Shown here in pieces: positions 52,396-63,462 of a stretch of DNA of 64,000 nucleotides; position 1 is the first letter of the stretch, and each line of letters opens with the position of its first letter. The DNA comes from Peronospora farinosa (lineage: Eukaryota > Oomycota > Peronosporomycetes > Peronosporales > Peronosporaceae). The notes below the pieces were generated by a model that was given only the letters and a program-made list of their open reading frames with translations, did no database searches and had not been told where the DNA came from. A program made the position numbers and the translations under genes. The stretch is from NCBI GenBank assembly GCA_947646735.1, contig CANTFK010000800.1, forward strand, positions 1 to 64,000. Direction: 5' to 3'.

Positions 52396-52759
52396 CTAGT
52401 GCCGCCTTTGTATCTTCAAGGACTGCTTCATCGACAAGCGAGGATGAGATCAACTCGAGGTTAGGTCGAATGACCACCATATCGGATAGAGCACCAGCCT
52501 TCAAGGCTAGATGAAATGCATCACAGACATTTCGTCTAGCTCTAAGAGAGAATTTAATGATGGGAGGGCCTCAAGTTCAACCTCACCATCTACATCTCCT
52601 GTCACTCCGTTGACCAGGGTATACAACTGGTCACTGACATCACTACGTGTTAAAACAGACGCTTTGCGTCTCGCAGCCGCCATCTGGCGATGCTGCCGTC
52701 TCATTGACGAACCGTACCTTTAAAGTACTCGGAATATCATCATCCCCAAGGTCAATAGA

Positions 52760-53175
52760 TTCCTTGACGTTAACCTGCTCTATACGAGAGCCGATGTCAT
52801 TATCGACATCCAGGGAGTCGCTATTACCAGTTACATCACTAATAAGGTCATCGATCTTCACTTGCTCTATAAAAGAGCCGATGTCATTCTTGACATCCAG
52901 TGGGTCACTAGTACCAGTGACATTACTAACAAGGTCATCGGTACCTTCACTTGCTCTGCACGAAAGCCGATGTCATTACCAAAATTCAGTGAATCGCTAT
53001 TACAGCCAATATCACTAACAAGGTCTTTTACCTTAACTTGCTCTATACGAGAGCCGATGTCATTAACGACATCCAGAGAATTACTACTACAGGTGACACC
53101 ACTAATAAGGTCTTTTACCTTAACTTGCTCTATACGAGAGCCGATGTCATTACCGACATCCAGTGTCTCAATATT
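52760..53175 (-). repeat. 87-bp (29-residue) tandem repeats in E3 spacer
   Basis: Five imperfect copies, counterpart of the E2 array, with the same frame-breaking step between the third and fourth copies. Confidence 0.88.
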
Positions 53176-53778
53176 ATTATGAGTATCACTCAACGGAGTA
53201 CGTGCCGTCCCACTAGGTGTCACTGAGCTCTTCTCGACACTATTATTGCTGACAATGGAGTTTATCAACTCAGACACTCCAATGTCCAGCACACTAACTA
53301 ACTCAGTTAATGGCTCGCGCCAATAGCACTTCTGTTGCCTAGCGAAGGTGGGTTCATGACTCGCCAAAGCTTCGCTAGGAACATTGCGCGTTGCGCCTAA
53401 GGTTTTGGATCTCCAATCGATCCATGGCTCGTGGCGTTCCAGCCAGGCCATACCGAGAATGAGATCATATCTCGAGTCCAAATATAGACCAAGACAGCGT
53501 TCAACGCTATCGAAGTCCAAGAACTTCACACCTAAGTTCAACGGAGCTTTAGGAACGGTGACACGTACACCTTTTGCGAGACGCACGGTTATACTGTCAC
53601 CCTCTTGCGCTTCTAGCGCCTCAGCATACAGCTGACTCCCTTCAAGGAAACGACGTCGAACATAATTACCCGACAGCCCTGAGTCAATTAGAATTGGCCA
53701 TGGTTTCTCAAAACCTTTAACGGTTGCCGACACAACCAACAAGCCTGGCTTGTAATCTTGTTCTATGGGAGCATCCAC
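52867..53778 (-). pseudogene. E3 protease and repeat spacer
   Basis: WPILIDSGLSGNYVRR (DSG) and YDLILGMAWLERHEPW, then the repeat spacer until the +2 shift ends the frame at 52867. No ATG, as for a polyprotein segment. Slightly less broken than E2: no stop at the point equivalent to 27933. Confidence 0.83.
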
Positions 53779-53808
53779 AGAACCACTTGGGGCTAGCCCT
53801 GTTTACCT

Positions 53809-54860
53809 TTACCTCCTAAAGATCCAACAAAACTTAGTTCTTTCCCAGTAGGGTGCCCCGCGCCTACTGGGAGCTGACGTTTTTACCTGCCGTGCTCGCC
53901 TTTTGGCTAAGAGCAGGGTTACAGCTCTGCCGATTCTAAAATTTCTTTCGTAACGTACAGATAGGTGAAGGTGCCTAGTGCTTCCGCACGGGTAACATCT
54001 ACGGATGTTATCTTGCTGCTCTGCAGCTTGAAGCTCAGCTTCTTCAGCATGGCTGAGGTCCATGGGTTCCGCCCTATTAGAGGCATTTGAATGATACCAT
54101 GGCAGACCATAGCGAGCAGATGTGAATTTGAGCTCAGCGTTAAACGCTATGCTTACTGCTTCTTCGAAAGTCGAAGGCTGGACACGGAAAACTTCTGTCC
54201 TGGCGACCCCATTACGAAGTTCTTCCATAAAAATGGTTACTCGGACTTCCTCTGCCAGAGGGTCTTGCTGCATAGCAGCAATTAGATTTCGCAACTCTTG
54301 GACGTAGTCCGACAATTCTTTCTTACCCTGTCGGGTAGCTAGGAAGCGTGAGCGCACACGATAAGCCTGATTAGGCGGTGCAAACACACAGGTTAATTGC
54401 TTTTTAAGCATTTCCCATGTGGAAAATGCGGCATTTACAGAGATATCGCTCGTTAGAGCCCACTCTCTACGCTTCCACCGAGCTTAGAAATGTCCAAGCC
54501 AACTCGTTGCTTATCTGAAACAACATGGCGACATCCATTGCCATTTCAACTTCTCGAATCCAGAGGAAAATATTTTATCCCTCTTTCCCCTCAAAGTTTT
54601 AACGTTTAACACGAGTGGGCGAGCCTTTGGCTCTGCATCGGGCACAGGTACCGGGATGTATTGCGTTAGCGCAGCTGACGCTGCCTGGTCATGGACATGC
54701 CCGAGTAGCGTTGCATTATAACGCATGAAGGCCTCAAGGCGAGCATTGAGGACCTCCGGGCCTTGGGCCAAAAGGGCCTCGATTTGATCGGGCCCAACGA
54801 ACGCAGATAATTATCAAGCACGAGTCGTTGCGCCTCAGAGAGTTGATTGTGATTCTCCAT
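53809..54860 (-). pseudogene. E3 gag, frameshifted
   Basis: ATG at 54860 (MENHNQLSEAQRL). One base change shifts the frame near 54805, and a second break near 54590 gives the same nonsense tail (KLKWQWMSPCCF) as E2. The capsid frame from about 54411 has [28 protein letters not shown] and EPMDLSHAEEAEL, then the same incomplete zinc knuckle. Confidence 0.83.
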
Positions 54861-54920
54861 CCTCACAGAGGGTCAGTCTTTAAAGACTCAAGTGTAGGAT
54901 TGACTACATATGATACCAAG

Positions 54921-55555
54921 TGTAGCGGTGCTACACAGCTCTTTAGCCAGAGGAAGACTTTCGGCTGAAAGCCTCTTAGTTCTAGAGAACTAAATAGAGT
55001 TAAGGCTAAAAGCCACTTAGTTCTATGGAACTAATTAAACGACTTAAAGTCACCCTGTTCTAAGGAACGAGGAAAAAGACCTTTAGTCAACAAGCAATAA
55101 GCTTAAGGTTCAGAGAACCAACGCAACGTGTGCAAGAACAAGCTAGAAGCTTAAAGTTTCATAGAACCAACGCACGAAGTGCACAAGCGAACAAGTCAGA
55201 ACGACTTGTGATCTTAAACTCATAATGAGAACTGATTTTATTTATGCATTAAGATTTTATGAATAGTCCTGCTCTAAGTACACTAGATTAATTACTATAA
55301 TAGTAATTATTATATGCAGACTTTGCTATTGGACGGCATATCGTCTAAACATCTGTGTATGATGTCCTTAGTACAGCGTTATCGGTTTATCGAATCCTAA
55401 TCGATAAGATACGGTATTACCGAATACCGTATCTTTAACGCTAATACTTAACACCTCTCTAAAGAAAAGTATCAAAATGCATTATATGCAATAAAAGGAA
55501 ACTTCAACCGTAAACTCTCGGAAAGACGCTACAACCGTCGTATAATCCCGTTACA
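54921..55555 (-). repeat. E3 5' LTR (right copy)
   Basis: 635 bp, minus-strand TGTAACGGG...GCTACA, followed on that strand by the primer-binding site at 54911-54920. Confidence 0.92.
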
Positions 55556-56005
55556 AATTAGCGTATGGGGAGTGCAGGGTTGTTTTTTGTGGTCAAGTAG
55601 CATGTCGCAGCTTTGAGAGGTCCAGTATTGACTAGTCTTTCCGAATACAAAACCTTCCATTGTCACCAGCTATAGCCAACAGTAGCTATTCTTTAGGCTT
55701 TGTCGGGTACCCTAAGAACCACTTGCGGCTTAAGCTCGGTGTTGTATCACACAAGAAATCGATCATTTGTGTATTGTTGAATGGTAAACGCTGCACACTT
55801 ACACAAGACAAACGTATATAATTTTGGAGTCGTGTATTAAAACCCCCAAAAAGTACAATTTCTGGAAATTTGAACAGTTTAGATTTATTTATACACCATT
55901 GAGTATGTACCTTTATGTAGTAGTAATTAAAGTCGTTGTCACTCCAATGAGGGGTCGCTGTATTCAAATGATTGCACACTCTCATCTCTATTCTAAACAC
56001 GCCCA
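55556..56005. promoter_or_regulatory. Upstream region of ankyrin-like gene
   Basis: 450 bp between E3 and the ankyrin-like ATG. The last 150 bp are shared with 22,941-23,060. A CTCATCTCTATTC stretch about 25 bp before the ATG could be an initiator. No gene seen. Confidence 0.4.
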
Positions 56006-57703
56006 ATGACTGCTATGTCCTCGTCTTGTCCCTCTTTTCTCTGCGTTGACGTCGTTGTGCGTGCATATCCTCAAGTCCAAGCACTTGATCACGTCATTAG
56101 TCACTTTAAGGCTTTTCTGGACGTCTCGAAGGTTCTCTCTGTTGCCATTGCAGCACAAAATCAACCACTAACATCACAGTCTTTAACACTGTTAGAACAT
56201 GCGGCAGTTCGTGAAAAAATAAAAGTCTGTCATTGGTCGTCTGAATTAACACGACGTTATAAACAATATCAGTTTGAAACAGCGTTAAATCACGCGGCGG
56301 CACGAGGGTTTTTTACCGGTATACGATGGTTACATTCGAAATATTATCCAAAAGGCAAATTTCATGGAGTCGAACGGGCAGCTTTATATAGTGGAAATCT
56401 TGAAATGGTACACTATCTTCATACTGAATTTAGTACTAAAATGGTCGATGATGCAGCAGTGGATAGTCAAGATGCAATAGCTCATGCAGCAGCCAATGGT
56501 CGATTGGATTTGGTTCAATGGTATTGCGACATGAAAGGTCCGTATGCTTTTGGATGGAATGTCATGGATACTGCATTAGCACAGAATCAGATGAAAGTGG
56601 TGGAATTTCTAGACCGTGTATTGGGCAACCGATGTACTCGACGAGGGCTGGAAAAAGCGGCTTTACACGGACATTTGAAAGTCGTCCAATGGCTTAATAA
56701 TTCACGATATTACGAGATCAAAACGTTCAGGACACTGGAAAATGCGATTGCAGGAGGACACTTGCACGTTGTGCAATATGTGATGGAAACGGTGGTGGTG
56801 GCTTATACGTCGTGGATGCAGGCAGCATTGGCTGCTGCAGTCATGTATGGACAGTGTCAGATTTTGCAATGGCTTCATGATCGAGCATCAGTGGAAGCTG
56901 CTGTTTTTGATCGGCGCTTTCGCTTTGAAATTCATACATATCAATTGTACACTGTAGCCAGGGAGGGATATCTAGGTGTGTTGCAATGGCTGCATGCTAA
57001 TAACTACTCGGTGCATTGTCGTCGAGCACATGTCGTTCGTGGAGCTGCTACTGGTGGCCACAAAGCAATTATTGAGTGGATGGAAAACACATTTGAGTCT
57101 CTATCGCACCAACGTCATCGTATTCGCGTGGATGGTGCTGCAAGTCTCGGTGATCTGCAGTTCATTATGTGGCTGCATCATCAAGGTTATCGCTTCACAA
57201 CCCACGCAATGGACGATGCCGCAGCAGGTGGATATTTGGCTGTCGTGCGCTGGATGCACGAAAATGCTGAAAGAGTACAGTGCACAGTGGCTGCGATGGA
57301 TCGTGCTGCTGCTAACGGTCACCTAGATATCGTGGAGTTTCTTCATCAAAACCGGAAGGAAGGCTGTACGACAGCGGCAATGGATAATGCTGCGCGCAAT
57401 GGACACTGTAGCGTAGTGAGATATCTATTCATGAACCGTAGCGAATATTGCACGGCTTTGGCGGGTGAATCACGTTCAGTGCAAGTACTACAATTTTTGA
57501 AAGAGAACAATCGTCTTCGTTCTCTTCTTCCTAAGACAGTAGAGGCGGCGACAAGAGGAGATTTAGAACTACTTCAGTGGCTATATAACCACGATCGTAG
57601 ACGCTTTGGATTTGAGGCAGTTAGTGGTGAGGCTCGCGAGCACAACCACTTTGAACTGCTTCGTTGGCTTGAAACACTGCCTGAAGCTGGGAGATACTGC
57701 TAG
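56006..57703 (+). CDS. Ankyrin-like repeat protein
   Basis: 565 residues, unspliced, ATG at 56006. After an N-terminal stretch of about 100 residues the protein consists of 12 or more degenerate ankyrin-like repeats with the pattern A-A-xG-(H/N)-L-x-V-(V/L)-(Q/R)-W-(L/M)-H. Examples are AAANGRLDLVQWYC, AALHGHLKVVQWL and AAANGHLDIVEFLHQNR. Oomycetes have a large family of such proteins with WL-type repeats; they are presumed to be protein-interaction scaffolds and none has a clear enzymatic role. Part of its 5' flank is duplicated at 22.9 kb. Confidence 0.85.
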   Translation: MTAMSSSCPSFLCVDVVVRAYPQVQALDHVISHFKAFLDVSKVLSVAIAAQNQPLTSQSLTLLEHAAVREKIKVCHWSSELTRRYKQYQFETALNHAAARGFFTGIRWLHSKYYPKGKFHGVERAALYSGNLEMVHYLHTEFSTKMVDDAAVDSQDAIAHAAANGRLDLVQWYCDMKGPYAFGWNVMDTALAQNQMKVVEFLDRVLGNRCTRRGLEKAALHGHLKVVQWLNNSRYYEIKTFRTLENAIAGGHLHVVQYVMETVVVAYTSWMQAALAAAVMYGQCQILQWLHDRASVEAAVFDRRFRFEIHTYQLYTVAREGYLGVLQWLHANNYSVHCRRAHVVRGAATGGHKAIIEWMENTFESLSHQRHRIRVDGAASLGDLQFIMWLHHQGYRFTTHAMDDAAAGGYLAVVRWMHENAERVQCTVAAMDRAAANGHLDIVEFLHQNRKEGCTTAAMDNAARNGHCSVVRYLFMNRSEYCTALAGESRSVQVLQFLKENNRLRSLLPKTVEAATRGDLELLQWLYNHDRRRFGFEAVSGEAREHNHFELLRWLETLPEAGRYC

Positions 57704-57889
57704 CAACTAATATCTGGGCTATGGAACATAAAGTAGATATTGGGCATTGATTCCATCATTGATCAGCTCCAACTCGTGGTTTCTTAGATTTATTCTCCAA
57801 GCGTTAGAACAAGGTCTTCTTACAATACACCAAGAACTCGTTCAAGACGTCATTGAACCCGAAGATATCGTATTAGAAGATGTCTTTCA

Positions 57890-58822
57890 CTACGCTTGGT
57901 AGCTAGCATACCATTTACGCAACGGTAAAGGAACAGAAAGCGTCGTACGTGTTGCCATTGGTGCAAGTTGAGGGCATTCACTAGTGGCATTGAACAAATC
58001 TTCAAACGTCGTTGGCGGAAGCTGCTCACCAGCCACTGAGGCGCAAATGCGCAATTCGAACTCCTCGTCCTCGCTTTCAATCATCCAGCATTGATCGACC
58101 ACCTCCTCACTCAAGAAATAATCATCTTCTTCCTTTGACACCGTGTAGGTTACTTCATCCAAAATGACGTTCACTTCATCCTCGTTATCAATCTCAGACG
58201 ATGTCCAGTTTGCCGTCGACACAATCGAGTCAAGCTCATCGAATACCACACTGTCGCTCTTAGTCAAGCAATCGTTGGTGATGATGATATCTCCAGCACC
58301 CAGCGAGGTCACGACCCATTCGAACCCTCGTCCGTTTGCCAGAGCTACGTATTGTCGGCGTGGAAGGGGTCCGATGGAATCTATTGCCACCATGGCATTG
58401 AAAGGCAACGATGTGTCGCCACCATGGCGTGGAAAGAGGACACCGGTAACACTCATGTTATTGCTGCCACCTATGACGTAGAGTTCACTTGCATTATGCG
58501 CCTGGTTCAGCCACTCAACCAACTTCTTTTCAGGAGCACTGAGACCTTCACCACTTGTCAACGATGAATATGCTGTCAAATTCGGATCTTCATCTGAGGA
58601 ATCCACCACAACTCCTTCGTGATCAGTGTTTCCACGATCCAGCGCGAGCACCAGCCCAACGGCGACCAAGATCAAACCAGCTAGAACCATAAATGGTGTC
58701 CAAACGCATCGGCTGCGAATCGGTCGCTTCAGAATTTCTGTTGATTCATCTTGATCGTAAGTTGAGTCAAGAGACACCGTGCTCAAGTGCACCAGGCGCT
58801 TTTGCTGCTCTTCGCCATCCAT
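57890..58822 (-). CDS. Single-pass membrane protein, unknown
   Basis: 310 residues from ATG 58822; the frame upstream has no ATG. Residues 1-40 are hydrophilic and likely cytosolic, 41-61 form one membrane helix (WTPFMVLAGLILVAVGLVLAL), and the rest is acidic with several NxS/T sites (NMS, NAS, NWT, NAT) and four or five cysteines, consistent with an exposed lumenal or extracellular domain. Type II orientation is inferred. No family recognised. It shares strand and overall plan with the next gene (59084-59872), so the two may be distant paralogues. Confidence 0.7.
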   Translation of the reverse strand: MDGEEQQKRLVHLSTVSLDSTYDQDESTEILKRPIRSRCVWTPFMVLAGLILVAVGLVLALDRGNTDHEGVVVDSSDEDPNLTAYSSLTSGEGLSAPEKKLVEWLNQAHNASELYVIGGSNNMSVTGVLFPRHGGDTSLPFNAMVAIDSIGPLPRRQYVALANGRGFEWVVTSLGAGDIIITNDCLTKSDSVVFDELDSIVSTANWTSSEIDNEDEVNVILDEVTYTVSKEEDDYFLSEEVVDQCWMIESEDEEFELRICASVAGEQLPPTTFEDLFNATSECPQLAPMATRTTLSVPLPLRKWYASYQA

Positions 58823-59083
58823 TTTTGACAAGTGTGAACACCAAAGCTTTATGTGGTTAGAAGAGAAAGGAGGCGGCAAACAACGGTCGACATCAGCGCA
58901 GCTTCCCAAACAAGACAAATTGTCGAACACCTCGGCAACGCAAATGACTTGTAGTTCAAAGTGGTTAAGTGTCTCATCGTGAAACCTATCGCTATAGAGG
59001 AGGGTCTGTCAAATGGCAGACATCGAGGACAAGCACGATCCCTACTTTTCACTACATCCCTTGCATTATCATCTCTACACGTC

Positions 59084-59872
59084 TCATACGTCGGGACCTG
59101 GTATTGTTTGGACTACGCAGGACTCGCCTGAAGTCATCGGTGCGTCAAGATACTCGCAGTAATCCAAATGTTTAAAAGGTTGCTCGGCATCAAACGGGAT
59201 GCTGTTGGACAAGACGGTGAGCTCTAGCTCGGACTTCTTGCCATGAATGATCAACACGGGGTCGTGGCTAGTCTGTTGATTATTTTTCGTGGAATGGGTC
59301 AAGTTCTTGGCAGCCAACCTTGCCCGAAGCCAATCTTCCGCACACACGACGAACGGCATGTCGTAGAATGTGACCTGCAGCGGTTTGCAATCGACTTTGA
59401 ACGCATCGTAGACTAATGGTCGAAATGCACTGTAGACGGTGTCGGCTAATGTGTGAAGCGGTGGAATGTCCTGAGTCGTTAAACAAGTTGCATTCACGTC
59501 GCTTGCATTAAGTTGACGGCGATATCCTCGGTGGTTCATCAGTACGAACATCTCGCTTGTATTTGAAGTCGTCACTATCATCCGTCCATCGAAATGAAGT
59601 CTGCGTGAGCACTCGGAGTGACGAGGTTGTAATCTCCCGGTCACATTGACCGGCATGGAACTCATTTTCGTTTGCAGGCGGAGATTGAACTCGATGACTG
59701 AAGCTTTCTCCAATTCAAAGAAGACTGAGGTAGCTTGGCGTCGCGCCGTTGACATTGAAATCGCCGCTACCCAGAGGCACATTATCACATTGATGACCAC
59801 GAAGACTGCAAGGCCTAGGCAAATCGAGTCACGACCTGTCCAGCGCGGCTTTGCTTTCGAAGGCACCTCCAT
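59084..59872 (-). CDS. Single-pass membrane protein, unknown
   Basis: 262 residues from ATG 59872. A basic N-terminus (KAKPRWTGR) precedes one hydrophobic helix at about 17-39 (LGLAVFVVINVIMCLWVAA), then a soluble region with NVT, NTS, NAS, NAT and NLT glycosylation sites and several cysteines (for example CSRRLHF, FVVCAEDW). Type II topology is inferred. No domain recognised. Confidence 0.68.
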   Translation of the reverse strand: MEVPSKAKPRWTGRDSICLGLAVFVVINVIMCLWVAAISMSTARRQATSVFFELEKASVIEFNLRLQTKMSSMPVNVTGRLQPRHSECSRRLHFDGRMIVTTSNTSEMFVLMNHRGYRRQLNASDVNATCLTTQDIPPLHTLADTVYSAFRPLVYDAFKVDCKPLQVTFYDMPFVVCAEDWLRARLAAKNLTHSTKNNQQTSHDPVLIIHGKKSELELTVLSNSIPFDAEQPFKHLDYCEYLDAPMTSGESCVVQTIPGPDV

Positions 59873-60029
59873 ACAAACCCAACTGACGAACAAGGAATTT
59901 CTACAATGTACAGCTCTTCTCGACTATTAAATATCAAACGCCTGCGTCTAACCTTGACTTGGGACCAGTCAGTCTGCGATAATCCTCCCGTTGGCTTCCT
60001 GCACTCGTCCCATCAATATCTTCTTAGCC

Positions 60030-61436
60030 TTAGCCCAGCGTGATCAATGGTCCAACGACCAAGTTCTCCCACCGCAGTGCCAGTACCAGCACCTCACGTA
60101 ACCAATATGCTGCGTCAGCCTGTGTAGCAGACCCGAGTGACCCTCCATACTCAACTTCAAAGCCACCCATCCGCTGGCCTTCCGCTTCTGGTAATTTGGT
60201 AAACTTCCACCAGATGAAGGCCTTCGACCAGATGACGCACTCGGAGACCGATCCTGACATGAGGTGCAGGTCGTCTGTGTCAGTGGGGTTCATATCCCGA
60301 ATACACACGAGATGTCCGTCCGGCGTCGTGGTGCGGAACAGCAAATAAATGGTGTGATGCACCCACCCGTCCACCGTGTGCTTGATCTTACGGCGTACAA
60401 CCACTACGTCGTTTTGAAAGCGTTGGAGCACCTCGACCTTGACCGCAAGGCTATGACCAAAATAGCGCGTCACTTGGTCCTGAACAGCACGCATTTTCCA
60501 GCTGCGGGTAGCCAAATCCTCACTGCAGTCCTTGGCGAATCTTTTGTGAAACATAAAGTTGACATTGTTATTCACGAGTTTGCGCTTTTCACGCCACCCA
60601 CAAATCTCTAGACCGCTTGAAACAAAGTCGTCACTATTGGAAAAAGCCACGATCTCCAGGAACGAGTCCCGCATGATACGAAGACATGTTGTCTCCTCGA
60701 TTGGACGCCACGAGCATGGCATTTGTAGATCGAACAACTCTTCAACTACCGAGTCAGTCGTCGTCTCTCGCTGCATATCGAAGAAGAAACAAAAGTCAGG
60801 ACATTCTTCCATTAAGTCTTTAGTCAGAGAAAGCCAACCAAGTAGACAAAAGACACTTGTAGCAACGTACACAATTGTACTCGAGCTGCAACGTCAAGTG
60901 AAAAAAGTGATGGTCATCCAATACTTTACGTAAATTGTAATTGTGATTGGCAAGGGACGTCGCTTCCATCGTAAGTTCTGAAATCATATAAATGAGTGAA
61001 TTTGTGGCATTCTGTTGACCTTGACACAATTTCTTTAGGTGAGTTTCCAAGACCGCTACGGTTGTTTTCATTGTCAGCATTGTGTTCTACGATTTATAGT
61101 AAACAGAAATAGTCAGAAAAAAGACCATGACGATACAAAAATGTACAGAAAAACGTCACACGAAAAGATCATTTAGCTCACGTGTCGTTTCTGACGACTC
61201 CGTCGTTCATAAATACGTAATCGAACTTTGGCTTCCGTGTCTTTAAACTTATTGGTTTTAGCTGTCTCTAAATGATTGCGTCCTTTTTGTTTTGTTGCAA
61301 AAGGTGGCCACGGCGTTACGATTGAAGACGAAAACATCGCGTCTATGGATGTAGTGATCTTGTACTCCACCATCTGCTTCAAGTTTTCCAGTTCCATGAT
61401 GTCGCTTAGCATGAGGTTGCTCGTCATGTCCAGCAT
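60030..61436 (-). CDS. Basic/coiled-coil protein with START-like domain, three exons
   Basis: Exons 61436-61182, 61086-60873 and 60817-60030 keep frame across GT/AG junctions (95- and 55-nt introns) and give 418 residues. A basic stretch (AKVRLRIYERRSRQKRH) runs straight into a leucine/hydrophobic heptad region (TVAVLETHLKKL), the bZIP-like plan common in oomycetes. The C-terminal 260 residues have alternating strands and helices with W, R and D/E spacing like START/Bet v1-type lipid-binding folds (RRKIKHTVDGWVHHTIYLLF, VCIRDMNPTDTDD). This resembles the oomycete 'M96 mating-specific' family, but I am not sure. The first ATG used is at 61436; an upstream exon is possible. The second intron is the weaker call. 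Confidence 0.6.
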
Positions 61437-61875
61437 TGGTCGATTCCTGTTAAGTACGTTTTTCGTACTGCAAAATGAGACTTCACTATAGTGAAGCCAA
61501 GTGAGAAAAAAAGAATGGTGTCTCCAGCACCGTCTCACTTGATCCTACCTGCGACATGTTTTCCATGCTCAAGTTCAACTTGTAAAATTACACAGAAGAG
61601 GGGGGCTATTTAGTGCGTCTACCTTGCAGAAAAGAAAGTGCAACTGTGTGCCCTGCAGTTTTTAACCGGTGCACAAAACCGACTTAAATAAGGCCATCCG
61701 ACGATCAATATGTCGACCATAATGAATACAAGTCACGTTACCTCGACGAAAGGTTTCAAAATGTGCTCATTTGATGAAGTCGCTACTGCTGACGTTGTTT
61801 ACCGTGCTTCGGTGAGCGAGCAGCATGGAGTACCTTATTCATCTACGTAATTATCAAAACCACCCAGTACTCCTC
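61437..61875. other. Intergenic between START-like and PHAX genes
   Basis: Upstream of the three-exon gene and downstream of PHAX (both minus). It may hold a 5' exon or UTR of the former, since its frame stays open to 61538 without ATG. Nothing else seen. Confidence 0.4.
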
Positions 61876-62604
61876 TTAAGTGATCTGCATGTCTTCTGCT
61901 ACCTCTCCGTCTTCAACAATCACATCCACAGCTTCACCGCTAAAAGCTACTGGAGCTTCGATCTTGTTGCCACATGCCTTTGTAAAGTCTTTGTCTTCCG
62001 ACACAAGTGTCAAGTCATCAAAGCCCAGTTTAGCCAACGTCTTGTCCATCTTCTGGCGTTGTCGACTACGAGCTCGCTTCTTCGCATCTTTCTTCTTCCT
62101 GTCCTCTACCTCATAGATTGTACGATACACCTCTTTTGACACCTTTTCCTTCAATAACGTGAAAAACACACCACCCGAGGTACGACGTCGTGGCTTGTAC
62201 TCGTGTGAAACCTCGTCTACCACAAAAAAAAGCTCGGGTTTGCCACTGGCCTCAGCATTAACCGATTGTCCACCGTCTTTCTCCAGCCGCAGTGTCTCAC
62301 GCAGCAGCTGCCAGGACAATTTAGGCCCTACATTCTTCACCACACGATGCAATAACGCCACCTTGGGCTCCTTTAGTAGCATGGACAACAGACGCGGCAT
62401 GTCCTTAGTCAACGGCTGCTTAAGGTTGTGACAACGACGCTTTGATTTGTTATTGCCAAGTGGCTGTGATCCATTTTCTTTCTTTTGTTTCTGTTTGTAT
62501 TGTTTTTTGGGACGTTGTTGCTTCCAAGATAAGCAAGTAGGCGTGCTGTCGGATGTCACGTCCACAGGTGCCATTGGTAATGGAGCTGGTGGTACCGTGG
62601 TCAT
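61876..62604 (-). CDS. PHAX: PHAX-domain RNA-export adaptor
   Basis: 242 residues from ATG 62604 (the frame upstream lacks ATG). A Lys/Gln-rich region (about 30-58) precedes the RNA-binding PHAX domain at about 66-165, with MLLKEPKVALLHRVVKNVG, LRLEKDGG and the signature RRRTSGGVFFTLLKE (139-153) followed by YRTIYE. The known protein bridges capped snRNA, the cap-binding complex and CRM1 for nuclear export. The RNA-binding part is well conserved here; the NES and phosphorylation regions are not recognisable. The C-terminus is basic (KKKDAKKRARSRQRQKM) then acidic. Confidence 0.88.
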   Translation of the reverse strand: MTTVPPAPLPMAPVDVTSDSTPTCLSWKQQRPKKQYKQKQKKENGSQPLGNNKSKRRCHNLKQPLTKDMPRLLSMLLKEPKVALLHRVVKNVGPKLSWQLLRETLRLEKDGGQSVNAEASGKPELFFVVDEVSHEYKPRRRTSGGVFFTLLKEKVSKEVYRTIYEVEDRKKKDAKKRARSRQRQKMDKTLAKLGFDDLTLVSEDKDFTKACGNKIEAPVAFSGEAVDVIVEDGEVAEDMQIT

Positions 62605-63462
62605 GTTTATTGTACAGTATACTGTAGTGAGTGACAGACGAAAATAACGCGCCAAGATTTGGGAGGCGTTGTTTATCAATCACCTTTTTGGTAACCAGCA
62701 ACCATTTTACTATATTAGAATCTGATTGGTCAGAATGTCAAATTAAAACATCTCATTGGACATACGAAAAAGAACTAAAAACGTTTCGTTTTTTATAAAA
62801 TATATAGGGACCAAATTAACTACTTTTTCGCTTGCAATCGGGAGGCCGAACATTGGAGCATAACAATTATAAGATACTTTTGTATTCTCCTCTTGTATTT
62901 GTTAAACCCGCCAAACGAAAACGTGATTTCTTACCAGTCAACCGACGAAGACTTTTGCAACGATAAGAAGGGCCTGATCATAATGACGTCCGTGATGAAG
63001 TGGATCGAGCAGTTTTTAGCACAATAGACTAAACTTGCTTCGACCACCGTGACACCCAGTGATTCTAGCGTGAGTTGCTAGTTGTTCGACAGCACAGGTT
63101 CTTCCTCCGCAGCATTCAATTAATCGACGAGGGCATCGAAAGACACACTACGACACCACGAGCAAGAGTGGCATCCAGGTGGAAGTCTCTTTCGAGATTG
63201 ATGGAGCTGTGACGCGAGCTGCAAAGCCCTACATAGCTTTCGAAAACGGAGGCTTGGCAAGTGCGCCTGTATCAAACGGCCAGAACCAGACTCACGAAAG
63301 CAAGATGGAGGAGTATTCAGTGAGTTTTCGAACATTACTGTTCCATTGCCCTCGGGTTTCAATTCGATTTCGGTGTCACGAAATCTGACGTTTTCTCGAG
63401 AGAGAGAGCAAGAAGTGCATCGTTCACTACGTATATTCGCGCTCCATCAAGCATCAGGCGAC
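62605..63462. other. Intergenic between PHAX and CENP-B-type gene
   Basis: The PHAX 5' flank contains a near-palindrome tgtacagtatactgta around 62610-62625. Around 63075-63318 the plus strand has an open frame without ATG that reads like coding sequence (VEVSFEIDGAV) and ends at a possible donor (GTGAGT). I do not call it a gene. Confidence 0.4.

Larger units (their letters stand above)
47585..55555 (-). mobile_element. E3: Ty3/gypsy chromodomain element, 8.0 kb
   Basis: Two 635-bp LTRs (47585-48219 and 54921-55555), primer-binding site CTTGGTATCA after the 5' LTR, and purine tract GTGGGGGAGAG before the 3' LTR. Minus-strand order: gag, protease, repeat spacer, RT, RNase H, integrase, chromodomain. 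A decayed plus-strand frame follows. Internal sequence is nearly identical to E2 where both exist. Flanks aatag and aatta do not form a clear target-site duplication. Confidence 0.92.
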
